DNA from: Bdellovibrionales bacterium GWA2_49_15
GTDB lineage: Bacteria > Bdellovibrionota > Bacteriovoracia > Bacteriovoracales > Bacteriovoracaceae
DNA length: 64,000 nucleotides
NCBI GenBank assembly: GCA_001769855.1
Contig: MEPP01000026.1
Coordinates: 96,634 to 160,633 of the forward strand
Direction: 5' to 3'
The position numbers and the translations under genes were made by a program. A model generated the notes under the pieces. That model had not been told where the DNA came from. It searched no databases and saw nothing but the letters and a program-made list of their open reading frames with translations. The stretch's first letter is position 1. The number at the start of each line of letters is the position of its first letter. Positions 52,637 through 61,316 of the stretch are shown piece by piece.

Positions 52637-53515
52637 TCAAAGCGAAAGGAAGCTGATACATTCAAGTTCTTGAGATAGGGCCGAAGCCTCTTCACATGTG
52701 AGTGCGCCGATTGCCTTTTCCAGTATTCCGAAGACACGCTCATCCCGGCAGAAGCGATCTTTCGGCTGCATGGGAAGCTTCAGTTTATTTACGAATCGCA
52801 TCCAATACTTTTCCTCCATCAGCGCCAGCGCCAAGAAATGCTGTTGCGATTGAGTGCGAAAGATATAATAACAGGGATAGAGACCATTATGGGGCCCCAA
52901 AGTTGATGGCGCAAAAATGGAACTGAATCGTTCCGTACTCTCTTTCAGAGAGAGGGTTTTGCGTACAACGGTGTTCTGCTCAACGGCCTCAACAAGCAGA
53001 TCGAGCAAGTGAAGTGCCAAGTTTTGGCCAAAGCAGATGCCCGCTACAGGGAGAAAGGGCGGAGGAATCCTGGACTTGTCGCGATGTTGAAAGAGATGTG
53101 ATTTTAAGGTTCCGGTATGGGCCAAAATGTTGAGGTCGTGCATCGGACGCAATGATTCCACCTCCAGATAGGCTAGAGGACCTTTATGTTCTTTTAAGTG
53201 AAGGTCGAGCTGGGTTGAGTGTTTCAGTTGCGCAGGCCAGCTTGAGATAATGCCGATGCATTGCTGGAGAAGTTGCCTCCACTCTTGTGAATGATCAGGG
53301 TTGTTCAGCGAAAAAACTTTGAGGAGCTTTTGCGCCTGCATTTTTTCATACCACTCGAGAAAGGTTTTATCTTGCTCATCGATGGATATGGCAAACGGGT
53401 CTCTAAAATTTTCCCACTCGATTTTGACAATCTTGTATCCCATATCTCCAAGAGTATAGGTGGCCAAAGGCCCTGGAAGGCGTTGCCCTAAATCAAGAAT
53501 GATCTTGCTTCTCAT
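52637..53515 (-). CDS. Short CaiB/BaiF-family CoA-transferase/racemase-like protein
   Basis: A 292-residue relative of CaiB/BaiF CoA-transferases and alpha-methylacyl-CoA racemase. N terminus LDLGQRLPGPLATYTLGDMG (CoA-binding loop) and HDLNILAHTG with the catalytic Asp are preserved. It is about 70-100 residues shorter than usual and stops soon after a segment aligned with the C-terminal part, so a domain is reduced. ATG 53515 overlaps the stop of the DUF255 gene (ATGA), so they are co-translated. Confidence 0.68.
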   Translation of the reverse strand: MRSKIILDLGQRLPGPLATYTLGDMGYKIVKIEWENFRDPFAISIDEQDKTFLEWYEKMQAQKLLKVFSLNNPDHSQEWRQLLQQCIGIISSWPAQLKHSTQLDLHLKEHKGPLAYLEVESLRPMHDLNILAHTGTLKSHLFQHRDKSRIPPPFLPVAGICFGQNLALHLLDLLVEAVEQNTVVRKTLSLKESTERFSSIFAPSTLGPHNGLYPCYYIFRTQSQQHFLALALMEEKYWMRFVNKLKLPMQPKDRFCRDERVFGILEKAIGALTCEEASALSQELECISFLSL

Positions 53516-55566
53516 GATTTTTTCGCGGTGCCTTTCGCGGTTAAAGTTTGCATAAAAGATTCCAAACCTGTGCCTTGCATTTCGCAAGTTTGCCAGTTGC
53601 AAATCTGCCATTCGTCTTTCGTTACTTCCTCATAAGAAATGACAAAGCGGGATAAAAAATAGCTTAAAAAGTTTTTAAATTCCCTATTATCATTCCAAGT
53701 CTTGGGAACTTTCAAAATACGGAAGGCCTGGTCGGGATAGGTGAGGGCCCGTAGCGATTCGCCGGCAGCAAGTGGGTTTTTTAGTGCTTCTTGGGCAAGA
53801 TCCGCTCCCAGGATTCGCGCGCGCTCAAACCATTCATTCTTTGCTAATAAAATCGCCCCGCGTTTTAGCAGCAGGATAAATGTTGCTCGAGGTGATTTGT
53901 AAGAAGAATCAAAGGTATGGGCCTTTTGGTTGGGCTGCGGGGGCCACTCATGACCTTTCATGCGCGTTAACATGTCTTGGCCTTCGAAGAAACTATCCAG
54001 GATAAAATGCATCGTTTCGACAAAGTTATCCTTAAAGACGCTACTGGTGGTCACTTCATAGAGACGGATCATCGCTTCCGCAAAAAAAACATAATCCTCT
54101 AGATAGACTTGTTCCTGTACTAGCGTCGTGACATGGCGAATTTTCATCGGTCCTTGTGTTTCTTTGGAGATTAAGAAATTTTTGTAGAGACCATCCGTAA
54201 GTGTTCTTAGAAGAACGGCGGCCCGATTTTTGATCATATCAATGGGGCAATACTGAACCACATCGGCCAGTGCTGAAATCATTAGGAAATTCCAGCTGGC
54301 CAAGCCCTTGGTATCTGTCATTGGGGGAATACGATTTTGTCTTTCCGTCAAAATTGCTCTTCTCGTTTTGCGGATGAGCTCCCAGCCCTCTTTGGTTAAA
54401 AACTCCTGCTGATGTTCATGGGCAAGTCGTAAGACATTCAGACCGTGATCAAAATTTCCATTGGTATTAACCCCAAAGTAACGTTTAATCTGTTCCTTTT
54501 TCTCAACTAATTCCTCATCATCGGAATTGACGAGCGCATCTTCAAATTCACTTTCCGAAAAGGTGTAATAGAGGCCTTCGACTCCCTCGCTATCGGCATC
54601 TTGAGCGGAGAAAAAGAAGCCATCATCGGAGAACATCTCGTGCTCGAGGTATTCAAGGGTGTTAATGATGGTATCAAAGACAATAGGGGAGGTGGCCAGG
54701 AGGCCATATTTGGAGAGAGTACGAAGCAAGCCGGCCTGGTCATACAGCATTTTTTCAAAGTGTGGGACAAGCCACTTTGAGTCGGTGGAATAGCGATGTA
54801 TACCACCCCGCACCTGATCAATGATTCCTCCCATTAAGAGTCGGTCGAGGGATTTAGAGATATGTGCCCCTTCTTCCTTGTCAATCATGCCCTCCAACAT
54901 TTGCTCGGCGGCCCACTCATAAAAGGCGTGTTGAGGAAATTTAGGGGCTTCGCCATACCCTCCATTTTCTTTATCTTGAAAATTCTTTATGGCCGCGAGG
55001 ATGGACATGGGGTGGGGGAAGTGTCCTTGAAATTGAATTTTTTCCTTGGGAATTAGGCCCTCAAGGATTGTTTGAACAACTTTTTGGGCATTATCATGAA
55101 TTAATTTTTCCTCATCTTTAATCGCTCGCGAGAGTTCCCGGGCCACATCGAGAAAGCTGGGTAAATTATTTCCTCGATGCTTGGGAAAATAGGTTCCCAC
55201 AAAGAAAGGGCGAAGGTCCGGCAAGAGAAAGGCAGATAAAGGCCATCCTCCAGACTGGGTGAAAAGTTGGCAGGCCTCCTGGTAGTATCGATCGACATCA
55301 GGAAACTCTTCTCGATCAACCTTAATACAAACGAAATTTTCATTTAAAAAAGCTGCTGTCTCAGGATCATCAAAAGATTCATGGGCCATAACATGGCACC
55401 AATGGCAGGTCGAATAGCCAATAGATAAAAAGATTACACGGTTGAGAGAGCGCGCATGAGCGATTGCTTCTGGTGTGAGTGGCCACCAATCGACAGGCTG
55501 AAAGGCATGCTGCTTTAAATAAGGTGATTTTTGGCCTTCAAGATGGTTGGCCTTAGGGTCGGTCAT
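53512..55566 (-). CDS. DUF255 thioredoxin-fold protein (YyaL/SPATA20 family)
   Basis: A 684-residue protein: N-terminal thioredoxin-like domain with the family signature SPYLKQHAFQPVDWWP and STCHWCHVMAHESF (CxxC), then an alpha/alpha-barrel domain (about 180-680) like N-acyl-glucosamine 2-epimerases. Function is unknown in bacteria although the family is widespread. ATG 55566 has AAGGA six bases upstream and fits the family start. It is coupled to the short CaiB-like gene. Confidence 0.85.
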   Translation of the reverse strand: MTDPKANHLEGQKSPYLKQHAFQPVDWWPLTPEAIAHARSLNRVIFLSIGYSTCHWCHVMAHESFDDPETAAFLNENFVCIKVDREEFPDVDRYYQEACQLFTQSGGWPLSAFLLPDLRPFFVGTYFPKHRGNNLPSFLDVARELSRAIKDEEKLIHDNAQKVVQTILEGLIPKEKIQFQGHFPHPMSILAAIKNFQDKENGGYGEAPKFPQHAFYEWAAEQMLEGMIDKEEGAHISKSLDRLLMGGIIDQVRGGIHRYSTDSKWLVPHFEKMLYDQAGLLRTLSKYGLLATSPIVFDTIINTLEYLEHEMFSDDGFFFSAQDADSEGVEGLYYTFSESEFEDALVNSDDEELVEKKEQIKRYFGVNTNGNFDHGLNVLRLAHEHQQEFLTKEGWELIRKTRRAILTERQNRIPPMTDTKGLASWNFLMISALADVVQYCPIDMIKNRAAVLLRTLTDGLYKNFLISKETQGPMKIRHVTTLVQEQVYLEDYVFFAEAMIRLYEVTTSSVFKDNFVETMHFILDSFFEGQDMLTRMKGHEWPPQPNQKAHTFDSSYKSPRATFILLLKRGAILLAKNEWFERARILGADLAQEALKNPLAAGESLRALTYPDQAFRILKVPKTWNDNREFKNFLSYFLSRFVISYEEVTKDEWQICNWQTCEMQGTGLESFMQTLTAKGTAKKS

Positions 55567-55742
55567 GCGAGATCCTTTAAGAGAAGTTGGAAACATTGGT
55601 GAAAAAGCGCCGAACAATTACTGAAAATTTTACATATTTTTTATGATAAAAGCTCCTTAGAAGAGCGGAATTAAACAAAACCCCTTTAAATTGTCACAGA
55701 GATCATTTACAAAGAGCTTACTGCACGATATCCGCAGTCCCC

Positions 55743-56702
55743 ATGCAAAAATGGAAAAAAATATTGCGCAGTGAGGCGAGGACGCACATTAGTACGATGC
55801 TGATGGCTACGATTATTTTTACCACACTTAAGGGAACGGGCCCTTGGGATGAGGTAGGATATGTGCCTTCTCTGGATTTCGCCGCCCACAGTGGTGTGGC
55901 GCATTTTATTGCGCCTAAGCCTGATCACGAAGATACGCCCTACAGCTTTCAACCAAAGTGTTGGGCCCTGCAGGTTGTTCCGGAATTAAAGAAAAAGTCC
56001 GCTGGTCATCTTTGGCGTACGGTAGATTTATCGCGTCGTGACATGGAGGCATTCATAACTCGATTGTTTCACCACAATCTGCACACTGACGCGCTGGCCA
56101 CTTTAAAAATGGCCCTCCCCTGGGCCGAAAAATATTGCCTTGATCCCCTTTGGGTCACCTCGCTCATTTTTGTAGAAAGTAGTTTCAATACGACTAGTCG
56201 AAGCCCTAAAAATGCTTTTGGGGCCTTGCAGCTCATTCCCGAAACCGGCCGGCTTATCAGTAGAAAACTGCTTGGTGTAGAAGACCCTGGCTTGAGTTCG
56301 CTTTTGGTCAAAACTCCAGAAACCAATATACGGATGGGCCTTTTTTATTTTGCCCGACTGGTGAATTTCTTTTCAGGCAATTATGAGCATGCCACTGTCG
56401 CATATAACATGGGTCCGTGGTGGGTCAGGGATAAGCTGAAGTTGGGTCCCTATAAGGCCCAAGGACACAGCTATTTTATCAAAATTCACAGTCAATACGT
56501 AGGCCTGATGAGAGAATATTTGGCTTGGGTGACAAGCACACCACCAGAGTACGAGAGTACATATGTGTTTCTGCGGGCATCGGAGAGCGGTTTGGAACAA
56601 TTGGCAATCAATTATGCTCGGGATATGGAAAGCTTTCTCGCCTATATAGATCAAATGATGGGGGCAGAGAAGAGGACGTTATTGGCCGATCAAGACCGAT
56701 AA
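55743..56702 (+). CDS. Lytic transglycosylase (SLT family)
   Basis: A 319-residue protein with an N-terminal hydrophobic segment (about 15-35) and an SLT domain: WVTSLIFVESSFNTTSRSPKNAFGALQLIPETG, with the catalytic Glu in FVESS, then ATVAYNMGP. It cleaves peptidoglycan glycan strands in the periplasm. The ATG at 55743 has no obvious Shine-Dalgarno; the ATG at 55797 is an alternative with GAGGCGAGGA upstream, but would shorten the export segment. Confidence 0.75.
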   Translation: MQKWKKILRSEARTHISTMLMATIIFTTLKGTGPWDEVGYVPSLDFAAHSGVAHFIAPKPDHEDTPYSFQPKCWALQVVPELKKKSAGHLWRTVDLSRRDMEAFITRLFHHNLHTDALATLKMALPWAEKYCLDPLWVTSLIFVESSFNTTSRSPKNAFGALQLIPETGRLISRKLLGVEDPGLSSLLVKTPETNIRMGLFYFARLVNFFSGNYEHATVAYNMGPWWVRDKLKLGPYKAQGHSYFIKIHSQYVGLMREYLAWVTSTPPEYESTYVFLRASESGLEQLAINYARDMESFLAYIDQMMGAEKRTLLADQDR

Positions 56703-56787
56703 TTCACCTCGTGAGAATGGCAAAATTTAATTCCTAAACTGCTCCTTTCGTCCTAAACTTAGACAACCCTTGATTTGAGGTTTACAT

Positions 56788-57483
56788 CTGAAGAAAGTAT
56801 CACTTGTCCTTGCCATCGATGGACCTGGTGGCAGTGGAAAATCAACGATTGCCAGATCAGTCGCCGGTCGCTTGGGGATTATCTATATTGATACGGGGGC
56901 CATGTATCGTGGCTTGGCGCTGGCCGCTCATGAGGCGAGCATTTCATTCTCATCATTGACTGATGTAAATTGTTTTTTGGCTGGATTGAATCTGCAGTAT
57001 GGAAAATCAGCAAGTGAACTGATCGTGGTTAATGGCAACAATCTTACATCCGCCATTCGCGAGCACCATGTTTCAAAGCTGGCGTCGGAATTTTCTCAGA
57101 TCGCTCCAGTGAGATATTATCTGGTGGATTTTCAACGTAAATTGGGACAACAAAAGTTTTGTGTTATGGAAGGACGTGATATTGGCACGGTGGTCTTTCC
57201 TGACGCCTTTTGCAAAATTTTTCTCACGGCCAGTTTAGAGATTCGTGCCGGCCGGCGAATGGAGGAATTGCAGCGAAAGGGGCAAACCTGCCTCGGACTT
57301 GAACAAGTTATGCGCGACGTGGCTGAACGAGACAAACAAGATATGGAACGACAAGAATCCCCCTTGAGACAGGCCGCCGATGCAATTCTTCTGGATACGA
57401 GTCCTTATTCGATTGAGCAGGTGGAAGATAAGATTGTCGAAATGGCCAAAAAGAAGGCCTTGGAGCATGGCCTTAAATTATGA
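56788..57483 (+). CDS. cmk: Cytidylate kinase, apparently with a CTG start codon
   Basis: A 231-residue CMP kinase with P-loop AIDGPGGSGKST (about 8-19), IYIDTGAMYRG, EGRDIGTVVFP and RDxxDxxR region. It phosphorylates CMP/dCMP. From the family N terminus the frame must begin before the P-loop. The in-frame stop TGA is at 56776, and between it and the P-loop lie only GGT TTA CAT CTG; so CTG 56788 is the only near-standard start, preceded by TTGAGG with a 7-base gap. The stop overlaps the next ATG (ATGA). Confidence 0.85.
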   Translation: MKKVSLVLAIDGPGGSGKSTIARSVAGRLGIIYIDTGAMYRGLALAAHEASISFSSLTDVNCFLAGLNLQYGKSASELIVVNGNNLTSAIREHHVSKLASEFSQIAPVRYYLVDFQRKLGQQKFCVMEGRDIGTVVFPDAFCKIFLTASLEIRAGRRMEELQRKGQTCLGLEQVMRDVAERDKQDMERQESPLRQAADAILLDTSPYSIEQVEDKIVEMAKKKALEHGLKL

Positions 57484-58580
57484 TTGTGGCGATCAACCGT
57501 ACCGATGCCATTGGCGATACACTTCTAACTTTGCCCATGGCGAAAGTTATCAAGCACCACTATCCTGATGCCAAAATAATTTTTATTATTTCACCTCGGA
57601 CACAAGAGCTTTTTGCAAATGCAAGAGATGTGGATGAGGTGTGGACAATTGACCCTAAAAAAAACTGGCCTGGTCAAGTTTGGTCGCTCTATCAAAAATT
57701 TAGCAAGAATCATGTCGATACCTATTTTTATGTTGGCGGGGCCCACTGGATAACTTTCTGTGCTTGGCTTGCTGGAGTTACCTTTAGAGGCGGGTTAATC
57801 AGTCGTTGGCCCTCATTCCTTTTTTTAAATAAGGGCCAACGACAGTCACGTCGAATGGTGGTGATGCATGAAGCTGAGTACAATCTCAATCTCTTAACCG
57901 GTCTTGAGATCGATTGGTCTATCCTCAGCGAAGAAACTTGGCGGGAAAATTTAATCACGATGACTGCGAAGGAACTGGAGCAGGCGGATAAGATCTTACA
58001 AGACACCTGCAAAATCACGCCGGAGCAGGAATTCATTGTCATTCATCCCGGGATGTCCGGGCATACTTTGAATTGGTCTTCACGTAATTATGGGCGCCTC
58101 ATTACCCGATTGCTCGATGCAAATCTAGAGCGCTTTAGATTTATTGTCTCGTTTACTCCGAGCGATCTGAATTTTTTGCTTGGTATTAAGGATCATTTAG
58201 GCCGGCCAGAATATCAAAAATACAAGGGAAAGATCCATTTTTTTGACGGTTCCAAAATTGGTTTACGTCTTTACATGGCGATTTTGAAAAAAGCGAAGCT
58301 CTTTGTCGGCCCATCGACCGGCCCCACACATTTAGCGACTGCTCTGGGAACGCCGGTAGTTGCCTTATATTCTCCCATCAAAATACAGTCGGCCAAAAGA
58401 TGGGGACCCTTGGCCGTAAGGACCGATCAGGTTAAAACGATTGTACCGGATGTTGTCTGCGGTGAAGTCCATCATTGTGCGGGAGAGGTATGCCCATATT
58501 ACGAATGTATGGCGATTGTTGAAGTTGAAGACGTGGCCAAAGAAGTTAATAAATTATTACTCGAACCAAAAGCAAAGTAG
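57480..58580 (+). CDS. Glycosyltransferase family 9 (heptosyltransferase-like)
   Basis: A 366-residue GT9 protein: N-terminal INRTDAIGDTLLTLPM, FIVIHPGMSG and the C-terminal VGPSTGPTHLATALGTPVVALY that binds ADP-heptose. Heptosyltransferases add heptose to lipid A-Kdo during LPS core formation. A heptose kinase gene follows, supporting the role. The ATG overlaps cmk by 4 bases. Assignment to WaaC, WaaF or another core enzyme is not possible here. Confidence 0.82.
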   Translation: MIVAINRTDAIGDTLLTLPMAKVIKHHYPDAKIIFIISPRTQELFANARDVDEVWTIDPKKNWPGQVWSLYQKFSKNHVDTYFYVGGAHWITFCAWLAGVTFRGGLISRWPSFLFLNKGQRQSRRMVVMHEAEYNLNLLTGLEIDWSILSEETWRENLITMTAKELEQADKILQDTCKITPEQEFIVIHPGMSGHTLNWSSRNYGRLITRLLDANLERFRFIVSFTPSDLNFLLGIKDHLGRPEYQKYKGKIHFFDGSKIGLRLYMAILKKAKLFVGPSTGPTHLATALGTPVVALYSPIKIQSAKRWGPLAVRTDQVKTIVPDVVCGEVHHCAGEVCPYYECMAIVEVEDVAKEVNKLLLEPKAK

Positions 58581-58589
58581 GAATATCTT

Positions 58590-59612
58590 ATGCAGACATT
58601 TACCAACATGAAAGTGGAGCGGTTCAAAGAAATCCTGTCGAAATTTCAAAGCATCTCGCCGATTTTGGTAGTTGGGGATATTGGAATTGATAAATATACC
58701 TTTGGTGAGGTGACAAGAATTTCCCCGGAGGCCCCTGTGCCCGTTGTGGTTGTCACGAAAGAATGGCCAAAGTTAGGATTGGCTTCCAATATTTCGCATA
58801 ATTTAACCACCTTGCAGATTCGCTCAACGATCTGTGGCGTTGTTGGGAACGATCCGAACGCCCAGCAGTTTGAACATCTGTTGGAAGAAAATGGTCTTTC
58901 TACCTGGGGAGTGGTGCATGACCCCTCACGACCTACAACCTACAAAGAACGAGTCACCACCAATATTCAGCAAATTTGTCGCATTGATTATGAAAAAGTG
59001 CACCCCCTCTCTACCGATGTTGAGCAGAAGCTTTTCTCACGGATCAATGAATTTACCCATAAGCATGGCCCAATTATTTTAGAGGACTATGCAAAAGGAA
59101 CGTTGACTGATTCTCTTTTGCAAAAAGTTATCGCATTAGCACGCAAACAAAAGCGACTTGTGGCCATTGATCCTTATCGAACGCGCAGACCGGAAGTCTA
59201 TCGTGGCGCGAATCTTTTGAAACCCAATTTAGCAGAAGGCAAGATGCTGGCCCATGCTTTGGGCATGAGTGAGGATAAGTGGGAAAATATCTCCAGCGTT
59301 CTTTTGGAAAAATTAGACATTGATATGATTGCCATGACTCTTGGCGCTGACGGGATGCTAATTCAGGAGAAAGGGCAAGCGGCCATTCATATTCCCACCG
59401 TGGCCACGGAAGTCTTTGACGTGTCTGGTGCTGGAGATACGACGATCAGTGTTCTTGTGGGAGTCCTAAGTGTTGGGGGGAGTCTGGCAGAAGCGGCGGT
59501 CATCGGAAATTGTGCGGCAGGTGTCGTTGTCGGGAAAAAGGGTACAGCGACAGTCAGCCAAGAAGAGCTACTTGAGTTTTTTCAAGGTAAATTCCTGCGA
59601 TTGCGCTCATGA
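58590..59612 (+). CDS. hldA: D-glycero-beta-D-manno-heptose-7-phosphate kinase (RfaE1/HldA)
   Basis: A 340-residue PfkB-family kinase with VVGDIGIDKYTFGEVTRISPEAPVP, typical of the RfaE N-terminal domain, and the DVSGAGDTTIS catalytic loop. It phosphorylates heptose-7-phosphate at C1 for ADP-heptose. The C-terminal nucleotidyltransferase domain of bifunctional HldE is absent, so a separate HldC is expected elsewhere. It is followed by a DUF4416 gene with an ATGA overlap. Confidence 0.88.
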   Translation: MQTFTNMKVERFKEILSKFQSISPILVVGDIGIDKYTFGEVTRISPEAPVPVVVVTKEWPKLGLASNISHNLTTLQIRSTICGVVGNDPNAQQFEHLLEENGLSTWGVVHDPSRPTTYKERVTTNIQQICRIDYEKVHPLSTDVEQKLFSRINEFTHKHGPIILEDYAKGTLTDSLLQKVIALARKQKRLVAIDPYRTRRPEVYRGANLLKPNLAEGKMLAHALGMSEDKWENISSVLLEKLDIDMIAMTLGADGMLIQEKGQAAIHIPTVATEVFDVSGAGDTTISVLVGVLSVGGSLAEAAVIGNCAAGVVVGKKGTATVSQEELLEFFQGKFLRLRS

Positions 59613-60178
59613 GTGATCGACACTTACCAACACCGGCCCTGATTTTTTTTAGCATCCTTTATCGTAGAACAATGATCGATGTAAGTGACATTGAAAGCAA
59701 GTTAACTCAAAATTTCGCAGCACAAATCGGACCCCTTTCGAGCTATTTTCATGCTCATTGCCCAATGAAAAGATACTACGCGAAAGAAATGGGCCCGGAA
59801 GAGGAACTCGAACGGATTTTTTACTTTTCCCAGCACCCTGTCGCTCGCGATAAATTGGTTACCTTAAAATTAGCGGCATTTCGGCTCGAAGAAGAATGGA
59901 TGCGGTCATCGGAAGATCACTCCGCTCGTACAGTCAATATCGATGTTGGAATTGTAACCCTGGAAAATCTTGTTTTGGCCACCGGGAAAATGTTCACGCA
60001 CCGGCTCTATTTGGGGCAAGGTGTGTGTGGCGACTTGACGCTTATTTACCAAAATGATTCGTTTCAGCCGTTGCCTTGGACCTATCCTGACTATGCTCAT
60101 GCCGAAATACGTACATTCTTTGCTTGGATGCGCAAAATTCTTCATCTCAACTTGTTACAAGGATTGCAGCCTTTATAG
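59609..60178 (+). CDS. DUF4416-family protein
   Basis: A 189-residue protein matching DUF4416: LPTPALIFFSILYR at the N terminus, YYAKEMG, then RTVNIDVGIVTLENLVLATGK, HRLYLGQG and PWTYPDYA. The family is unstudied; its members are found near cell-envelope and housekeeping genes in deltaproteobacteria and relatives. The GTGGCGACLT-like strand order hints at an enzyme but no active site is established. It overlaps the kinase gene by 4 bases and precedes pheS. Confidence 0.75.
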   Translation: MSDRHLPTPALIFFSILYRRTMIDVSDIESKLTQNFAAQIGPLSSYFHAHCPMKRYYAKEMGPEEELERIFYFSQHPVARDKLVTLKLAAFRLEEEWMRSSEDHSARTVNIDVGIVTLENLVLATGKMFTHRLYLGQGVCGDLTLIYQNDSFQPLPWTYPDYAHAEIRTFFAWMRKILHLNLLQGLQPL

Positions 60179-60234
60179 GTAATACGGTAAGGTACTACGG
60201 GAAAAAGAATTAAAATTTTGTCAAAGCTGGGATT

Positions 60235-61305
60235 ATGATTGAGCAAAAATTAAATGAGCTGTACGAAAAATTTAAAAGTGAGCTTTCAAGTATTAAGGAC
60301 CGAGCCTCGGCCCTAAACCTAAAATCCTTCTATCTAGGGAAACAAGGGCCACTTACCGAGATACTTTCGAATATGAAAAATTTGTCCATTGAGGAACGCA
60401 AAATTATCGGACCTGTTGCCAACGGACTTAAGGAAAAAATTCAGCAGGATGTCGAAGTGTCACTGCAGAAGTTTGAGATCGAGGAAATCAATCTTTCTTT
60501 GTCTCAATCTCAGAATAAAATTGATTTGAGTTTGCGCGACTCCTTGTTGGCCAAAGCGCGTAATCATGGGGGCGCTCACCCGGTTTGGGCGATTCAGCGG
60601 GAAATTGAAGATGTCTTCTTGAGCATGGGCTTTGACATTATTGATGGCCCTCACATTGAAGATGAGTATCATAATTTTGAGGCCCTCAATATTCCCGCAG
60701 ATCACCCCGCAAGAGATATGCAGGATACCTTTTGGTTTGAAACCGAGGCCAGACCAGGAAGTTTCCGGCATTTGTTGCGAACACATACCTCGACCATTCA
60801 GGTTCGTGGCATGAAGCAACGCCGTCCACCCTTTCGTTTTATTGCGCCTGGAAAAGTTTTTCGCTGTGAGAGAACTGATGCGTCCCATGAGATGGTGTTT
60901 CATCAGCTTGAGGGCATGTTGGTGGATAAAAATGTTTCAGTGGCCCACCTTATTTACTTTATGAAAACGCTTCTAAGCGAGATTTTTAAGCGGGATGTGG
61001 AAGTCAGGCTGCGCCCAGGATTCTTTCCTTTTGTGGAGCCAGGTTTTGAACTTGATATTAAGTGTTTACTTTGCAAAGGACAGGGGTGCTCGGTGTGTAA
61101 GCAAGTCGGGTGGGTGGAACTCCTTCCCTGCGGCATGATTCATCCGAATGTATTGAAGTCTGGAGATATTAATACTCAAGAATGGAATGGTTTCGCCTTT
61201 GGCCTGGGGCTTGATCGCTTGGTGATGATGAAATATGCCATTGACGATATTCGACACATTCACAGTGGTGACCTGCGTTTTCTCGAACAGTTTAAAAGTT
61301 TTTAG
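60235..61305 (+). CDS. pheS: Phenylalanyl-tRNA synthetase alpha subunit
   Basis: A 356-residue class II synthetase subunit: N-terminal coiled coil (about 1-90), HPVWAIQREIEDVF, GFDIIDGPHIEDEYHNFEALN, motif 2 RTHTSTIQVRGM and FRCERTDASHEM, and motif 3 FGLGLDRLVMM. Cysteines in CLLCKGQGCSVCKQ are a local insertion-like feature. It charges tRNA-Phe together with PheT, encoded 11 bases downstream. No T-box or leader peptide with Phe codons was seen in the 56-base spacer. Confidence 0.95.
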   Translation: MIEQKLNELYEKFKSELSSIKDRASALNLKSFYLGKQGPLTEILSNMKNLSIEERKIIGPVANGLKEKIQQDVEVSLQKFEIEEINLSLSQSQNKIDLSLRDSLLAKARNHGGAHPVWAIQREIEDVFLSMGFDIIDGPHIEDEYHNFEALNIPADHPARDMQDTFWFETEARPGSFRHLLRTHTSTIQVRGMKQRRPPFRFIAPGKVFRCERTDASHEMVFHQLEGMLVDKNVSVAHLIYFMKTLLSEIFKRDVEVRLRPGFFPFVEPGFELDIKCLLCKGQGCSVCKQVGWVELLPCGMIHPNVLKSGDINTQEWNGFAFGLGLDRLVMMKYAIDDIRHIHSGDLRFLEQFKSF

Positions 61306-61316
61306 TAGGTGATAAT

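Noticed and set aside
60179..60234. Possible T-box or Phe leader peptide before pheS.
   Set aside because: The 56-base spacer has neither a Phe-rich short ORF nor specifier/antiterminator-like stems.
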